Positions 56,022 to 64,000 of a stretch of 64,000 nucleotides of DNA are shown in pieces. Where the stretch lies: assembly GCA_000509105.1 (NCBI GenBank), contig BAIF02000026.1, positions 1 through 64,000 on the forward strand, given 5' to 3'. How positions within the stretch are numbered: the first letter of the stretch is position 1; each line of letters opens with the position of its first letter. The notes beneath the pieces were generated by a model. That model was not told where the DNA came from, did not search any database, and saw nothing but the letters and a program-made list of their open reading frames with translations. The DNA comes from Clostridiales bacterium VE202-21 (GTDB lineage Bacteria > Bacillota > Clostridia > Lachnospirales > Lachnospiraceae). The translations under genes and the position numbers were made by a program.

Positions 56022-56579
56022 TCAGAATGTATAGGGAGAAGTAGAAACCATCAGGATTTTTGCTTCTTTCTCTTCCTTGTTCATCCATCGGTGTCCGATA
56101 TAATTAGGGTAATACAGGGTATCATGCTCCTCCAGCTCATAGCTGCCGTTGTTTTCCAGTTCAAACGTAACATTTCCCTGCAGCACATATACAAATTCTT
56201 CTCCGCCATGGCGTGCGAATTCGCCGGAGTCTGAGCCGGAGGGAATTGTGACAGTGGCTGCGTACATTTCGTTCTTCCCGTGTATGATTAAAGATTCTGT
56301 CAAAGCCTTTCCATTGCTTGTGTTTCTGACAAATGATTTTTGATCCCGAAAGCGGACCAACTGTACCTGAGAATCCTCCTCTAAAAACAGGGAAAAGACG
56401 GGGATGTCAAGAGTATCACAGATGGCCTTCAGCGTCAGCAGATTTGGGGATGTCTTGCCGGTCTCGATCTGGCTGATGGTGCTTCCGGCCACCTGAGACA
56501 GGGCGGAAACTTCACGCAGTGACAGGTTCATCTCCTGCCGTTTGTCTTTGATTGTTTTACCGATTTTAGATAAATCCAT
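56022..56579 (-). CDS. XRE-family regulator with cupin sensor domain
   Basis: 185 residues: HTH_3 domain (KTIKDKRQEMNLSLREVSAL, then QVAGSTISQIETGKTSPNL) and a C-terminal cupin_2 barrel (GEFARHGGEEFVYVLQGNVT, GHRWMNKEEKEAKIL). The ATG at 56579 follows GGGAGGTCATT. This family often controls a neighbouring catabolic gene; here its promoter abuts that of an amidohydrolase gene. The cupin probably binds a small metabolite, perhaps a purine. Confidence 0.9.
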   Translation of the reverse strand: MDLSKIGKTIKDKRQEMNLSLREVSALSQVAGSTISQIETGKTSPNLLTLKAICDTLDIPVFSLFLEEDSQVQLVRFRDQKSFVRNTSNGKALTESLIIHGKNEMYAATVTIPSGSDSGEFARHGGEEFVYVLQGNVTFELENNGSYELEEHDTLYYPNYIGHRWMNKEEKEAKILMVSTSPYTF

Positions 56580-56614
56580 AATGACCTCCCGGGTAATTTT
56601 AACTGAATGCAAGT

Positions 56615-56681
56615 ATTATAACAGAAACAGATTATTCAGTCAAATAGGAGAATTGACAAAATGAACGATATTCGTTATAAT
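56615..56681. promoter_or_regulatory. Divergent promoters with a candidate operator
   Basis: Minus strand: TTGACT (56638-56643), 17 bp, TATAAT (56615-56620) for the XRE gene. Plus strand: TTGACA (56653-56658), 17 bp, TATAAT (56676-56681) for the amidohydrolase. Within the plus spacer lies the dyad AACGA-TAT-TCGTT (56663-56675), a plausible operator for the XRE protein. Confidence 0.75.
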
Positions 56682-56712
56682 GAACAAAAAGTCAGATAAA
56701 GGAGGCAGTGGA

Positions 56713-58086
56713 TTGGAAAGTGCAAAACAAATTTATTTTAAAAATGGTTATATTCTAACCATGAATGAGTCAAACCAGGTTTATGAAAACGGCGGTCTTC
56801 TGGTGCAGGACGATAAGATTCTGGCGGCAGGTAAAGTAGACCCCGCGCTGATTAGGCCGGATGCGGAAGTCATTGACCTCAATGGCAGATATCTTCTGCC
56901 GGGATTTGTCAATACGCATGTACATACATCTCAGCAGATCAGCCGCGGCGTCGGCGATGATGTAGATTTTATGACGTGGCTGCATAAAAGAATGTGGCCT
57001 TTTGAGAGTAACATGACAGAAGAGGATTCTTATGTCTCGACCCTGATGTGCTGTCTCGAACTGATCCGCTCCGGAGTGACCAGTTTTGCCGAGCCGGGCG
57101 GCCAGTTTGTCAGCGGCATGGTAAGAGCCGTGTCAGAAGCCGGGCTGCGCGGAAAGCTTGCCAAATCCGTCATGGACTGTGGGGAGGGGCTGCCTCCAAT
57201 CTGGCAGAAGACCATGCAGGAAGAACTCGATCAGCAGGTGGATGATCTGAAAAAGTTCCATAACACTGCTGATGGCAGAGTCCAGATCTGGTTTGGGCTG
57301 AGGACGATTTTCAACAATACGGATGATCTGATCGTCAGGACAAAAGAACTGGCGGATCAATATCGTGTGGGTGTGCATATGCATGTAGCGGAGGCTAAAT
57401 CAGAGATTGAGTATACAAAAGAAGTTTACGGGGAGCCAACGGTAACACATCTGCACCGTCTGGGAGTATTGGATAAAAATCTGCTGGCGGTACATACCGT
57501 GTGGCTGACAAATGAGGAAGTCGACCTGTTCAAAAAATATGATGTCAAAGTCTCCCACAACCCGGCTTCTGCCATGCGTGTACTGGGGTTTGCCAAAATT
57601 CCGCAGATGCTGGATAAGAAAATTTGCGTCTCTATAGGCACTGACGGGGCATCTTCCAGCAACCGTATGGATATGGTGGATGAGATGTGGCTCACGTCGC
57701 TGATTCATAAGGGATGGCGACTGGATTCCACGGTTGTACCGTCGGAGGACATCTTATGTATGGCTACCAAAAACGGTGCGAGGGCACTGTTGGATGACCA
57801 GGTATATGGAAGCCTGGAACCAGGCAAAAAAGCGGATCTAATCGTGATTAATCCGCATGGCCCGTCCATGATGCCGGTAAACGACAGAATAGCGGCGCTT
57901 GTGACGGCTATGCATTCTACGAACATTGAAAGTACAATGTGTGATGGAAAATGGCTGATGAAGGACAGGAAAGTGCTGACACTAGATGAAGAGGCAATCG
58001 TAAAAGAGGCCCAGGAACGGAGCGAGGCGATATACAGGAGAGCGGGAATCACGCTGCCTAACCGGTTTCCGGTCACCCGCTGCTAA
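56713..58086 (+). CDS. Amidohydrolase, nucleobase/adenosyl deaminase type
   Basis: 457-residue metal-dependent deaminase of the AtzA/TrzA/MtaD/SsnA group. Metal ligands: HVHTSQQ near the N-terminus, His in VHMHVAEAK, His in LAVHTVWLTNEE, and Asp in SIGTDGASSSNRMDM. Substrate could be guanine, methylthioadenosine or a related purine. I chose a TTG start at 56713 with AAAGGAGG 7 bases upstream; an in-frame ATG at 56680 falls inside the predicted -10. Adenine deaminase follows. Confidence 0.85.
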   Translation: MESAKQIYFKNGYILTMNESNQVYENGGLLVQDDKILAAGKVDPALIRPDAEVIDLNGRYLLPGFVNTHVHTSQQISRGVGDDVDFMTWLHKRMWPFESNMTEEDSYVSTLMCCLELIRSGVTSFAEPGGQFVSGMVRAVSEAGLRGKLAKSVMDCGEGLPPIWQKTMQEELDQQVDDLKKFHNTADGRVQIWFGLRTIFNNTDDLIVRTKELADQYRVGVHMHVAEAKSEIEYTKEVYGEPTVTHLHRLGVLDKNLLAVHTVWLTNEEVDLFKKYDVKVSHNPASAMRVLGFAKIPQMLDKKICVSIGTDGASSSNRMDMVDEMWLTSLIHKGWRLDSTVVPSEDILCMATKNGARALLDDQVYGSLEPGKKADLIVINPHGPSMMPVNDRIAALVTAMHSTNIESTMCDGKWLMKDRKVLTLDEEAIVKEAQERSEAIYRRAGITLPNRFPVTRC

Positions 58087-58163
58087 GAGACAAGCTGAGT
58101 GCATGAGAAGCAGGAGGATGTTTCAGATAACAAAGTGTGATTTCAGATAGGAGGAACAGATAT

Positions 58164-59929
58164 ATGGATAAAAAATTACTAGAAGTTGCGGCAGGAAGAA
58201 CACCTGCAGATATCGTTGTTAAGAATGGAAAGATTGTAAATGTATATACAAAAGAGATCTATGAGGGCGGTGTGGCTGTAAGCGGAAACACGATTGCGGC
58301 GGTTGGCGATGTGGACTATACAATCGGAGAAAATACAAAGGTCATTGATGCGGGAGGAAATTATATTACTCCGGGATTTATTGACGGACATATTCATCCC
58401 GAAAGCACCAGCCTGGCAATCCGTTCCTTTGCTGAACTGGTATTAAAACACGGCACCACAGCAGTTATGACAGACCTTCATGAGGTCGGGGTTGTAGGCG
58501 GCCTGGAAGCCATCGAAGCGGTGCTCAAAGAAGCGGAGGAGACGGATCTGAAACTTTATTTTGTTGTTCCGTCCCATGTACCATTTGCCCCCAACCTGGA
58601 AACAAGCGGAGGACATTTTAACGGCGAAATCATTCAGAAAGCGCTGCAGAGAGAAGATGCGGTCGGCTTGTCTGAAATTGTAGGGCCATACGTCTTATCC
58701 GGATTTCCGGATCTGCTTGAGTCCATGGAGAAAGCGAACAAGATGCCGGGGAAGACCTGTCAGGGGCATCTCCCGGATATGATGGGGCCTGCTTTGAATA
58801 CCTGCCTTGCAGCAGGCGTTACCACGGATCACGAATCCCTGAACGGAGAGGAGGCGGCTGCCAGATTAAGGAATGGCTGCCACCTTATGATCAGAGAGGG
58901 ATCAGCTGCGCAGAACCTTGCAGATTGCTTGAAAACGATCCTGGAACAGAAACTGGATACATCCAGAGTCAGCATCGTTACGGATGACCTTCATACCGTC
59001 GATGCAGTGGACAATGGACATCTCGATGAAGCAGTGCGCAGGGCGCTGAAGGCAGGCGTTGATTTCCCAACCGTAATACAGATGGTTTCCCTCAATGCTG
59101 CCAGGGCCTTCCATCTGGACGATGAAATCGGCGGCCTGGCGCCTGGGCGCAGGGCGGATATCAACATAACAACCGGGGAAGAAGATTTCCGCGTATTAAG
59201 CGTCATCGCAGGCGGAAAAGAAATCGTGGACAATGGCAGGTGCCTCATATCCTATCCAAAGGCAGAGCATGCGCCATGCCTTTTAAACACAACGAAACTG
59301 AAAAATCCAATCACCCCGGAAAGCTTCCGAATCGAAGCCCCCGAGGGAGCAAAAAAGGTAAAAGTAAAGGTAATGGATACCCTGCCATGGATACCGATCA
59401 CGCAGGGACGTGAAGCAGAACTACCTGTGGTTAATGGTGTGGTACAGTGTGACGTGGAGCAGGATGTGCTCTATATTGCCCAGGTAGAACGTTACGGAGT
59501 AAACGGAAACGTCGGCAAAGCGTTTATGGGAGGGTTCCATCTCAAAGAGGGTGCCATTGCATCTTCTGTAGGACACGATAACCACAACATTATCGTAATG
59601 GGAACAAACTTCGAAGACATGGCCATAGCTGTCAACCACCTGATTGAAATAGGCGGGGGCAGAACATCGTCAAAAATGGCGAGATACTGGCAGAGATATC
59701 TTACCCAATCTGCGGCCTCCTTTCAGACCTGTCAGGAGAAGAGCTTGCAGACGAGAAACGGAAACTCAACGGAATTATCCACGAACTCGGTTCACCGATC
59801 ATCATTCCATTCATGTTCCTGTCCTTCATCTGTCTGGCAGCCATACCAATGTATGCAGTTACAGACGTAGGATTCATAGACGTAATAAACCAGGAAGTTA
59901 TCTCACCCATAATCGAGGTCACTGAGTAA
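58164..59929 (+). pseudogene. ade: Adenine deaminase, frameshifted near the 3' end
   Basis: Deaminates adenine to hypoxanthine. Seen: FIDGHIHPESTSL (metal ligands), TAVMTDLHEVGVVGGLEA, TTDHESLNGEEAAARL, IVTDDLHTVDAVDNGHLD, and ASSVGHDNHNIIVMGTN. Near 59671-59677 the frame is lost by one base. Adding one base restores GEILAEISYPICGLLSDLSG, then LGSPIIIPFMFLSF and the normal end at 59929. As written, the protein ends with about 60 unrelated residues at 59870. It starts at 58164 with AGGAGGAACAG upstream, about 77 bp after the amidohydrolase gene. Confidence 0.9.
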
Positions 59930-59966
59930 AGATGTGATCCTTTGGGGAATAGGAAAGTCTTGTTTC

Positions 59967-60091
59967 AGGACAACATAAAGGGGCTGTCGGGAAATGATAT
60001 TTACAAACTACATATTGAGGCGGACTATGAAGTCAGGCGGCAATATATAGTATGAGTCAATCATTTTCCGACGGCCCTTTCATGTTGTCCT
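59967..60091. repeat. Long imperfect inverted repeat, MITE-like or terminator
   Basis: Two 32-base arms (59967-59998 and 60060-60091) differ at four positions, three of which become G-U pairs in RNA. The loop is 61 bases. The arms contain GGGGCTGTCGGGAAATGA, a word reminiscent of insertion-sequence terminal repeats. TTCCCTTTTT follows, so the transcript could terminate here. No transposase is inside. Confidence 0.65.
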
Positions 60092-60127
60092 TCCCTTTTT
60101 GGAGCCGCCTTTATGGTCATCCGCCAA

Positions 60128-60274
60128 TTAATCGGCCAGCTTATACCCGTAGCGTATTTTGCGGTATATTTTCCATATAATGAGCGCCGGAAAACTGACG
60201 GCAATATAAAGTGATGAAAAAATTCCCACAGCGCCCCCCACTACCATTAAGATAGTCATTCCTATATTTCCCAT
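60128..60274 (-). CDS. Small membrane protein (48 aa) after the KdpDE-like genes
   Basis: 48 residues beginning MGNIGMTILMVVGGAVGIFS, one or two closely spaced hydrophobic helices, and a basic tail (IWKIYRKIRYGYKLAD). GGGAGAG and AAGG lie before the ATG at 60274. I do not recognise a named family. It follows the response regulator on the same strand, about 120 bp away. Confidence 0.6.
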   Translation of the reverse strand: MGNIGMTILMVVGGAVGIFSSLYIAVSFPALIIWKIYRKIRYGYKLAD

Positions 60275-60396
60275 AGCCTTTTCTCTCCCTTTCCTTTTCT
60301 TGATCATTTTATGACTTATTGTAAAGGAAAAGGCAGTATACCAAAAGAGTTTGGTCATTTTCTTAGCGGTTCTTTAACGGGGAAACGGAGAGCGGA

Positions 60397-61137
60397 CTAA
60401 ACGGAAGAAGGCTGAGAATTGCTGTCATATTCGTCTTCTTTCATGCGGTACCCAACCCCTACTTCCGTGAAAATATACTGCGGCTGGGCGGGATCAATTT
60501 CTATTTTTCTGCGTATATTTGCCATGTTTACGCGCAGGATTTTATTATCACTGTCCGCATAGGGCCCCCATACATTTGACAGAATTGAGGCATAAGTTAT
60601 GACTTTGCCGGAATTCTGTGCCAGGTAGGCTACTATTTTGTATTCGATAGGCGTCAGATGAACCGCTTTCCCGTCAATGGTCAGAATACGTTTAGAGAAG
60701 TCCAGAAGCATATTGCCGCACTGGTAGGGGCGTATGTACAGAGAACCATCCGTATACAGCCGGTTGCTGTGGCGCAGGGAAGCACGGATGCGGGCCAGAA
60801 GCTCCGAGGTACCAAATGGTTTTGTGATGTAATCATCCGCGCCCAGATCCAGAGCAGCTACTTTTTCTTTTTCCGCTGAGCGGGCCGAAATTACGATGAT
60901 CGGTATGCTGGACCAGGCCCGCACTTCCTGTATAATCGAACATCCGTCAAGATCAGGCAGGCCGAGATCAAGCAGGATGATGTCCGGACATTGGGAACCG
61001 ATCAGACTGAGCCCTCCTTTGCCGGTATCTGCGCATAAGACCTTGTAATCGTGTTTTTTCAATATTTTACTTACAAATGTCAAAATTTTCTTTTCATCTT
61101 CAATTATCAGAACTGTAACTTTATGCGTCATATTCAT
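60397..61137 (-). CDS. KdpE-like OmpR-family response regulator
   Basis: 246 residues: receiver with IIEDEKKIL, phospho-acceptor Asp in IILLDLGLPDLDG, and TKPFGTSELLARI. The winged helix has AVHLTPIEYKIVAYLAQNSG and KILRVNMANIRRKIE, close to KdpE. The start MNMTHKV at 61137 overlaps the kinase gene and has AAGGAG upstream. No kdpFABC genes are in the window, so the target is elsewhere or different. Confidence 0.9.
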   Translation of the reverse strand: MNMTHKVTVLIIEDEKKILTFVSKILKKHDYKVLCADTGKGGLSLIGSQCPDIILLDLGLPDLDGCSIIQEVRAWSSIPIIVISARSAEKEKVAALDLGADDYITKPFGTSELLARIRASLRHSNRLYTDGSLYIRPYQCGNMLLDFSKRILTIDGKAVHLTPIEYKIVAYLAQNSGKVITYASILSNVWGPYADSDNKILRVNMANIRRKIEIDPAQPQYIFTEVGVGYRMKEDEYDSNSQPSSV

Positions 61138-62195
61138 GCTCTCTCTCCTTTGGCAGTGTAAAAGTAAATTCAGCCCCATTTTCATGGTTAGCGGCAGTAA
61201 TCGTGCCGCTGTGTGCAGTAATGATAGTCTTGCAGATTGACAGACCGATACCAACGCCTCTGTAGCTGTCGGCCGGACTGCGGGTAGACTTTCCCTCAAA
61301 GATATAAGGGAGCTGCATTTCATCCAGTCCGATACCGTAATCCCGGATTTTAAAGCGGACAAAATCATCATCGCTGGTTATGGTCAGCTCTACGGGTTTC
61401 TCAGTATGTGAATGGACGCAGGCATTTTCCATAAGGTTAATCAGGACCTGTTCGATCAGTGTGGCATCCATGGGAACCATAAGGAAGTCCTTGGGCATAT
61501 TCACATGAATCTTTATATCTGGATAGCGCTTCCGGGTTCTCGTAATTGCCTCGGAAATGACCTCCTCCACGACTTCAGGCGACTTCTTCACTTTACCGGA
61601 ATCATCCTGAATCCGGGTAACGGTCAGCAGATTTTCGACCATGTTTAAAAGCCAGCCTGCATCCTCATGGATATTGTGAATCAGTTCCAGTTTTTCTTGA
61701 TCCGTAAGGTCGTCATAATCCTCCATACAAGAGGCGGAAGAGCCGATGATTGTCGTGAGCGGTGTGCGCAGGTCATGGGAAACCGCACGCAGCAGGTTGG
61801 CCCGGATTCTTTCTTTTTCTGCCTCTGCCAGTTTACGTTCCTTTTCGTCCAGTATTATCTTCTGCTTTTTTATACGGGTGGTGGCTGTGCTGGTGATAAT
61901 ACTGACTGCCAGCATACCCAGAAATGTGACAGGGTAGCCGTCCAGGGTAAAATCCATCCGGAAAAAGGGATAGGTAAAAAATACATTAACCGCTGCTACG
62001 CAGAAAACCGAAGCACAGATTCCATAAATGTAGCCGTCCGTGTTAAGCGCAATCAGAATGAGCGCAAGAATATAGAATAAAGCAATATTTGCGGAACTTT
62101 TATTTCCCAAATGGAAAAATAAAAAGGATAAAACACTCGAGATTGCGAGGAACAGAAGAACAGCCCCCAGATTTCTAAGTATTTTTTTTTATCAA
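61121..62195 (-). CDS. KdpD-like sensor histidine kinase, start disrupted at an A9 tract
   Basis: The open frame encodes a DUF4118-type membrane domain (helices such as IALFYILALILIALNT) and HisKA with the phospho-His in RAVSHDLRTPLTTIIGSSAS. The HATPase part follows (IEQVLINLMENACVHS, YRGVGIGLSICKTII). It lacks the large KdpD N-terminal UspA/KdpD region, a short form. The best start is TTG at 62195 after GAGGTG, giving MIKKILRNLGAVLLFLAISS, but only if the A9 run (62182-62190) is read as A8. Otherwise translation must begin inside the first helix. Confidence 0.8.
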
Positions 62196-62332
62196 TTATA
62201 ATCACCTCATTATCAAGCATATCATAAACCAAAAAAAAATCCACATTAAATTAATGAGACCATGTAAAAACCGGACCTGCAGCAGGGAGAAACACCCAGC
62301 AGAAGCAGGAAATATATACCATCGGGGATTTA

Positions 62333-62361
62333 TTGACATGCCATATGAATAGCCTTACAAT
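62333..62361 (+). promoter_or_regulatory. Promoter of the M24 peptidase gene
   Basis: TTGACA (62333-62338), 17-bp spacer, TACAAT (62356-62361), about 58 bp before the start codon. Confidence 0.75.
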
Positions 62362-62418
62362 GACAGAGGTATGTTTATAAGAAAGCATTAAATATGCAGA
62401 AAAAAGGAGGTTTTATGA

Positions 62419-63503
62419 ATGGACACAGGTAAGTTAAATAGAATATTGGGGGCAATGGAAGAAAAAAGCGTTCCGCAGATGATCATTGCTGATCCACTCA
62501 CCATTTTCTGGCTGACGGGAAAGATGATTGTTCCGGGAGAGAGATTGTTAGCGCTGTATCTGAATGTGAATGGGAATCACAAGCTGGTAATCAATGAGCT
62601 GTTCCCCCAGGAGAAAGATCTTGGGGTTGATCTGGTCTGGTATAACGACATACAAGATGGCGTTGAGATTCTGTCACAGTATGTAGAAAAAGATAAAACA
62701 ATTGGCATCGATAAAATCTGGCCGGCGAAATTCCTGCTCAGATTGCAGGAACTGGAAGCTGGCAGTCGTTATGTGAACGGTTCCATGATTGTAGACTATA
62801 TCAGGATGATCAAAGATGAAAAGGAACAGGAACTGATGCGGGAATCGTCCAGATTGAATGACGCTGCGGTAGAAAAGCTGATCCCTTGGGTTGGAAAAGG
62901 ACTCACAGAAAGGGAGCTGAGCGCAAGATCCGTGAGATCTACAAGGAGCTTGGATGTGAGGGCGTATCCTTCGAACCGATCACAGCATATGCTAAGGGCG
63001 CAGCCGATCCACATCATGTAACAGATGACTCCAGAGGAAAGCGTGGAGACTGTGTGATTCTGGATATAGGCGCATTTAAAAACAACTATGCATCAGACCT
63101 GACAAGAACTGTATTTATAGGTGAAGTATCTGACCGGGCAAAAGAGATCTATGACATTGTCGCAGAAGCCAACAGAAGAGGAATCGAAGCTGCCAGGCCG
63201 GGGAACAGAATGTGCGATGTAGATGCTGCATGCCGTGATTATATTACGGAAAAAGGATTCGGCCCATACTTTACACACAGGACAGGCCACTCTATCGGCC
63301 TGGAGGATCATGAATTCGGGGATGTATCGTCCGTCAATGAAGACATCATCAAGCCAGGACAGTGCTTTTCTGTAGAGCCTGGAATTTACCTGCCGGATGA
63401 GGGAATCGGCGTCCGTATCGAAGACATTGTGCTCATCACGGAAGACGGATGCGAAGTACTCAACCACTTTACAAAAGATCTTATAATTGTTCCGGAGGAG
63501 TAG
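62419..63503 (+). pseudogene. M24-family Xaa-Pro aminopeptidase, frameshifted
   Basis: The N-terminal creatinase-like domain begins at 62419 (MDTGKLNRILGAMEEKSVPQ) after AGGAGG. The catalytic pita-bread domain is in the next frame, with metal ligands in CVILDIGAFKNNYASDLTRT, HRTGHSIGLEDHE and CFSVEPGIYLP. One missing base near 62918-62925 explains the break (ERELERKIREIYKELG when repaired). The repaired protein is about 361 residues, normal for PepP/PepQ-like enzymes. It removes residues before proline or cleaves Xaa-Pro dipeptides. Confidence 0.88.
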
Positions 63504-63536
63504 GAACCGGGGCATAAATCAACACATCTACAATGA

Positions 63537-63592
63537 TCCGCCGCCCGACCTCTTTCAGATATTCAGATAATTGACGGAGGGCGGAAGGCGGA
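63537..63592 (+). terminator. GC-rich inverted repeat after the peptidase gene
   Basis: TCCGCCGCCC pairs with GGGCGGAAGGCGGA across a loop of about 30 bases. There is no clear T-run, so it is only a possible terminator. Confidence 0.35.
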
Positions 63593-63654
63593 GTGCATAA
63601 AGTTCTTTCAATTGAATAAATTTCCCAAATACAATACAATTTCTGCAAAATACA

Positions 63655-63683
63655 TTGTTAATTCCTGCATTCTTTGCTAGAAT
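63655..63683 (+). promoter_or_regulatory. Promoter of hppA
   Basis: TTGTTA (63655-63660), 17-bp spacer, TAGAAT (63678-63683). Confidence 0.6.
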
Positions 63684-63771
63684 GAGATCAACAGACCCGG
63701 TAAAGAAGGAGGTGTTGAATCATTTATAGGCCGGGAATATGTTAAAAGGGATTGGTTTTTAGGAGGTTATT

Positions 63772-64000
63772 ATGGAAAGGTTATTGTATTTGGTTCCGGC
63801 AGTAGGAGTTCTAACACTGCTGTTTGCCGCATATCTGGCGGTAAAAGTAAGCAGAGCAGATGCCGGGAACGACAAAATGAAGGAAATTGCCAGTGCAATT
63901 AGTGAAGGCGCACAGGCTTTCCTGAAATCAGAATATAAAATTCTGGTTATTTTCGTTGTGGTGCTATTCATACTGATCGGTGTGGGCATCGGCAACTGGG
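63772..64000 (+). CDS. hppA: Membrane-bound pyrophosphatase, N-terminal part
   Basis: Only the first 76 residues are inside the window. They match the start of Na+/H+-translocating membrane pyrophosphatase: helix 1 (MERLLYLVPAVGVLTLLFAA), then the conserved MKEIASAISEGAQAFLKSEY and helix 2. AGGAGGTTAT precedes the ATG. The pump type (K+-dependent or not) cannot be told from this part. Confidence 0.9.
   Translation, partial: MERLLYLVPAVGVLTLLFAAYLAVKVSRADAGNDKMKEIASAISEGAQAFLKSEYKILVIFVVVLFILIGVGIGNW

Noticed and set aside
62053-62244. 63-residue minus-strand frame before the KdpD-like kinase
   Set aside because: It reads the kinase start region in the wrong frame; the correct frame gives a good membrane helix.
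1-64000. CRISPR arrays, tRNA or rRNA genes, prophage or conjugation genes
   Set aside because: I looked for regularly spaced repeats, tRNA-like cloverleaf ends and phage or plasmid protein motifs and saw none.

Overview
The window is a chromosomal segment of a low-to-mid GC Firmicute. The best fit is a gut Lachnospiraceae-type Clostridia. The reasons are consensus sigma-A promoters with strong AGGAGG ribosome sites, a Gram-positive L10 leader, a B. subtilis-style chemotaxis set (CheC and CheD), a zinc-ribbon L33, a membrane pyrophosphatase and arabinoxylan-scavenging genes. No rRNA, tRNA or CRISPR array was seen.

Layout. Positions 1-4.4 kb are a graveyard of at least three decayed IS21-family (istA/istB) insertions. 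Positions 4.5-11.4 kb are a minus-strand surface-sugar region: a sugar aminotransferase, a broken ATP-grasp/GNAT gene and a complete dTDP-L-rhamnose operon (rfbA-B-D-C, with rfbA frameshifted). Upstream of rfbA lies a MerR-type promoter (19-bp spacer filled by a perfect dyad) and a gene fusing a MerR regulator to a methyltransferase. Positions 13.3-18.9 kb hold an export cassette: a secreted xxxLxxG heptad-repeat protein, an MMPL/RND exporter and a divergent TetR repressor, with three TGAC-N5-GTCA operators between them.

From 18.9 to 47.4 kb runs the rpmG-secE-nusG-rplKA / rplJL / rpoBC cluster, normally nearly contiguous in bacteria. Here it is split twice. Between rplA and rplJ sit a two-component system, an ABC importer for oligosaccharides and two arabinofuranosidase-type hydrolases (GH51, GH43). 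Between rplL and rpoB sit a Trk potassium-uptake operon with pyruvate kinase, the araR-araD-araA arabinose genes and an M20 peptidase. Together the two inserts form one arabino-oligosaccharide pathway: import, cleavage to arabinose, isomerisation and epimerisation.

Positions 47.7-55.9 kb are a nine-gene chemosensory operon: double CheW-like protein, CheR, CheY, MCP, CheC, CheD, a REC-GGDEF diguanylate cyclase, CheA and CheW. It has no cheB and no flagellar genes in view, so it may couple a chemoreceptor array to c-di-GMP as well as to CheY.

Positions 56.0-59.9 kb hold a purine-salvage locus (XRE-cupin regulator divergent from an amidohydrolase and adenine deaminase). Positions 60.1-62.2 kb hold a small membrane protein and a KdpDE-like two-component system. 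The window ends with an Xaa-Pro peptidase-like gene and the start of hppA. Five apparently single-base deletions interrupt otherwise good genes (rfbA, the heptad-repeat gene twice, ade, the M24 peptidase). That pattern could mean homopolymer sequencing errors rather than real decay.
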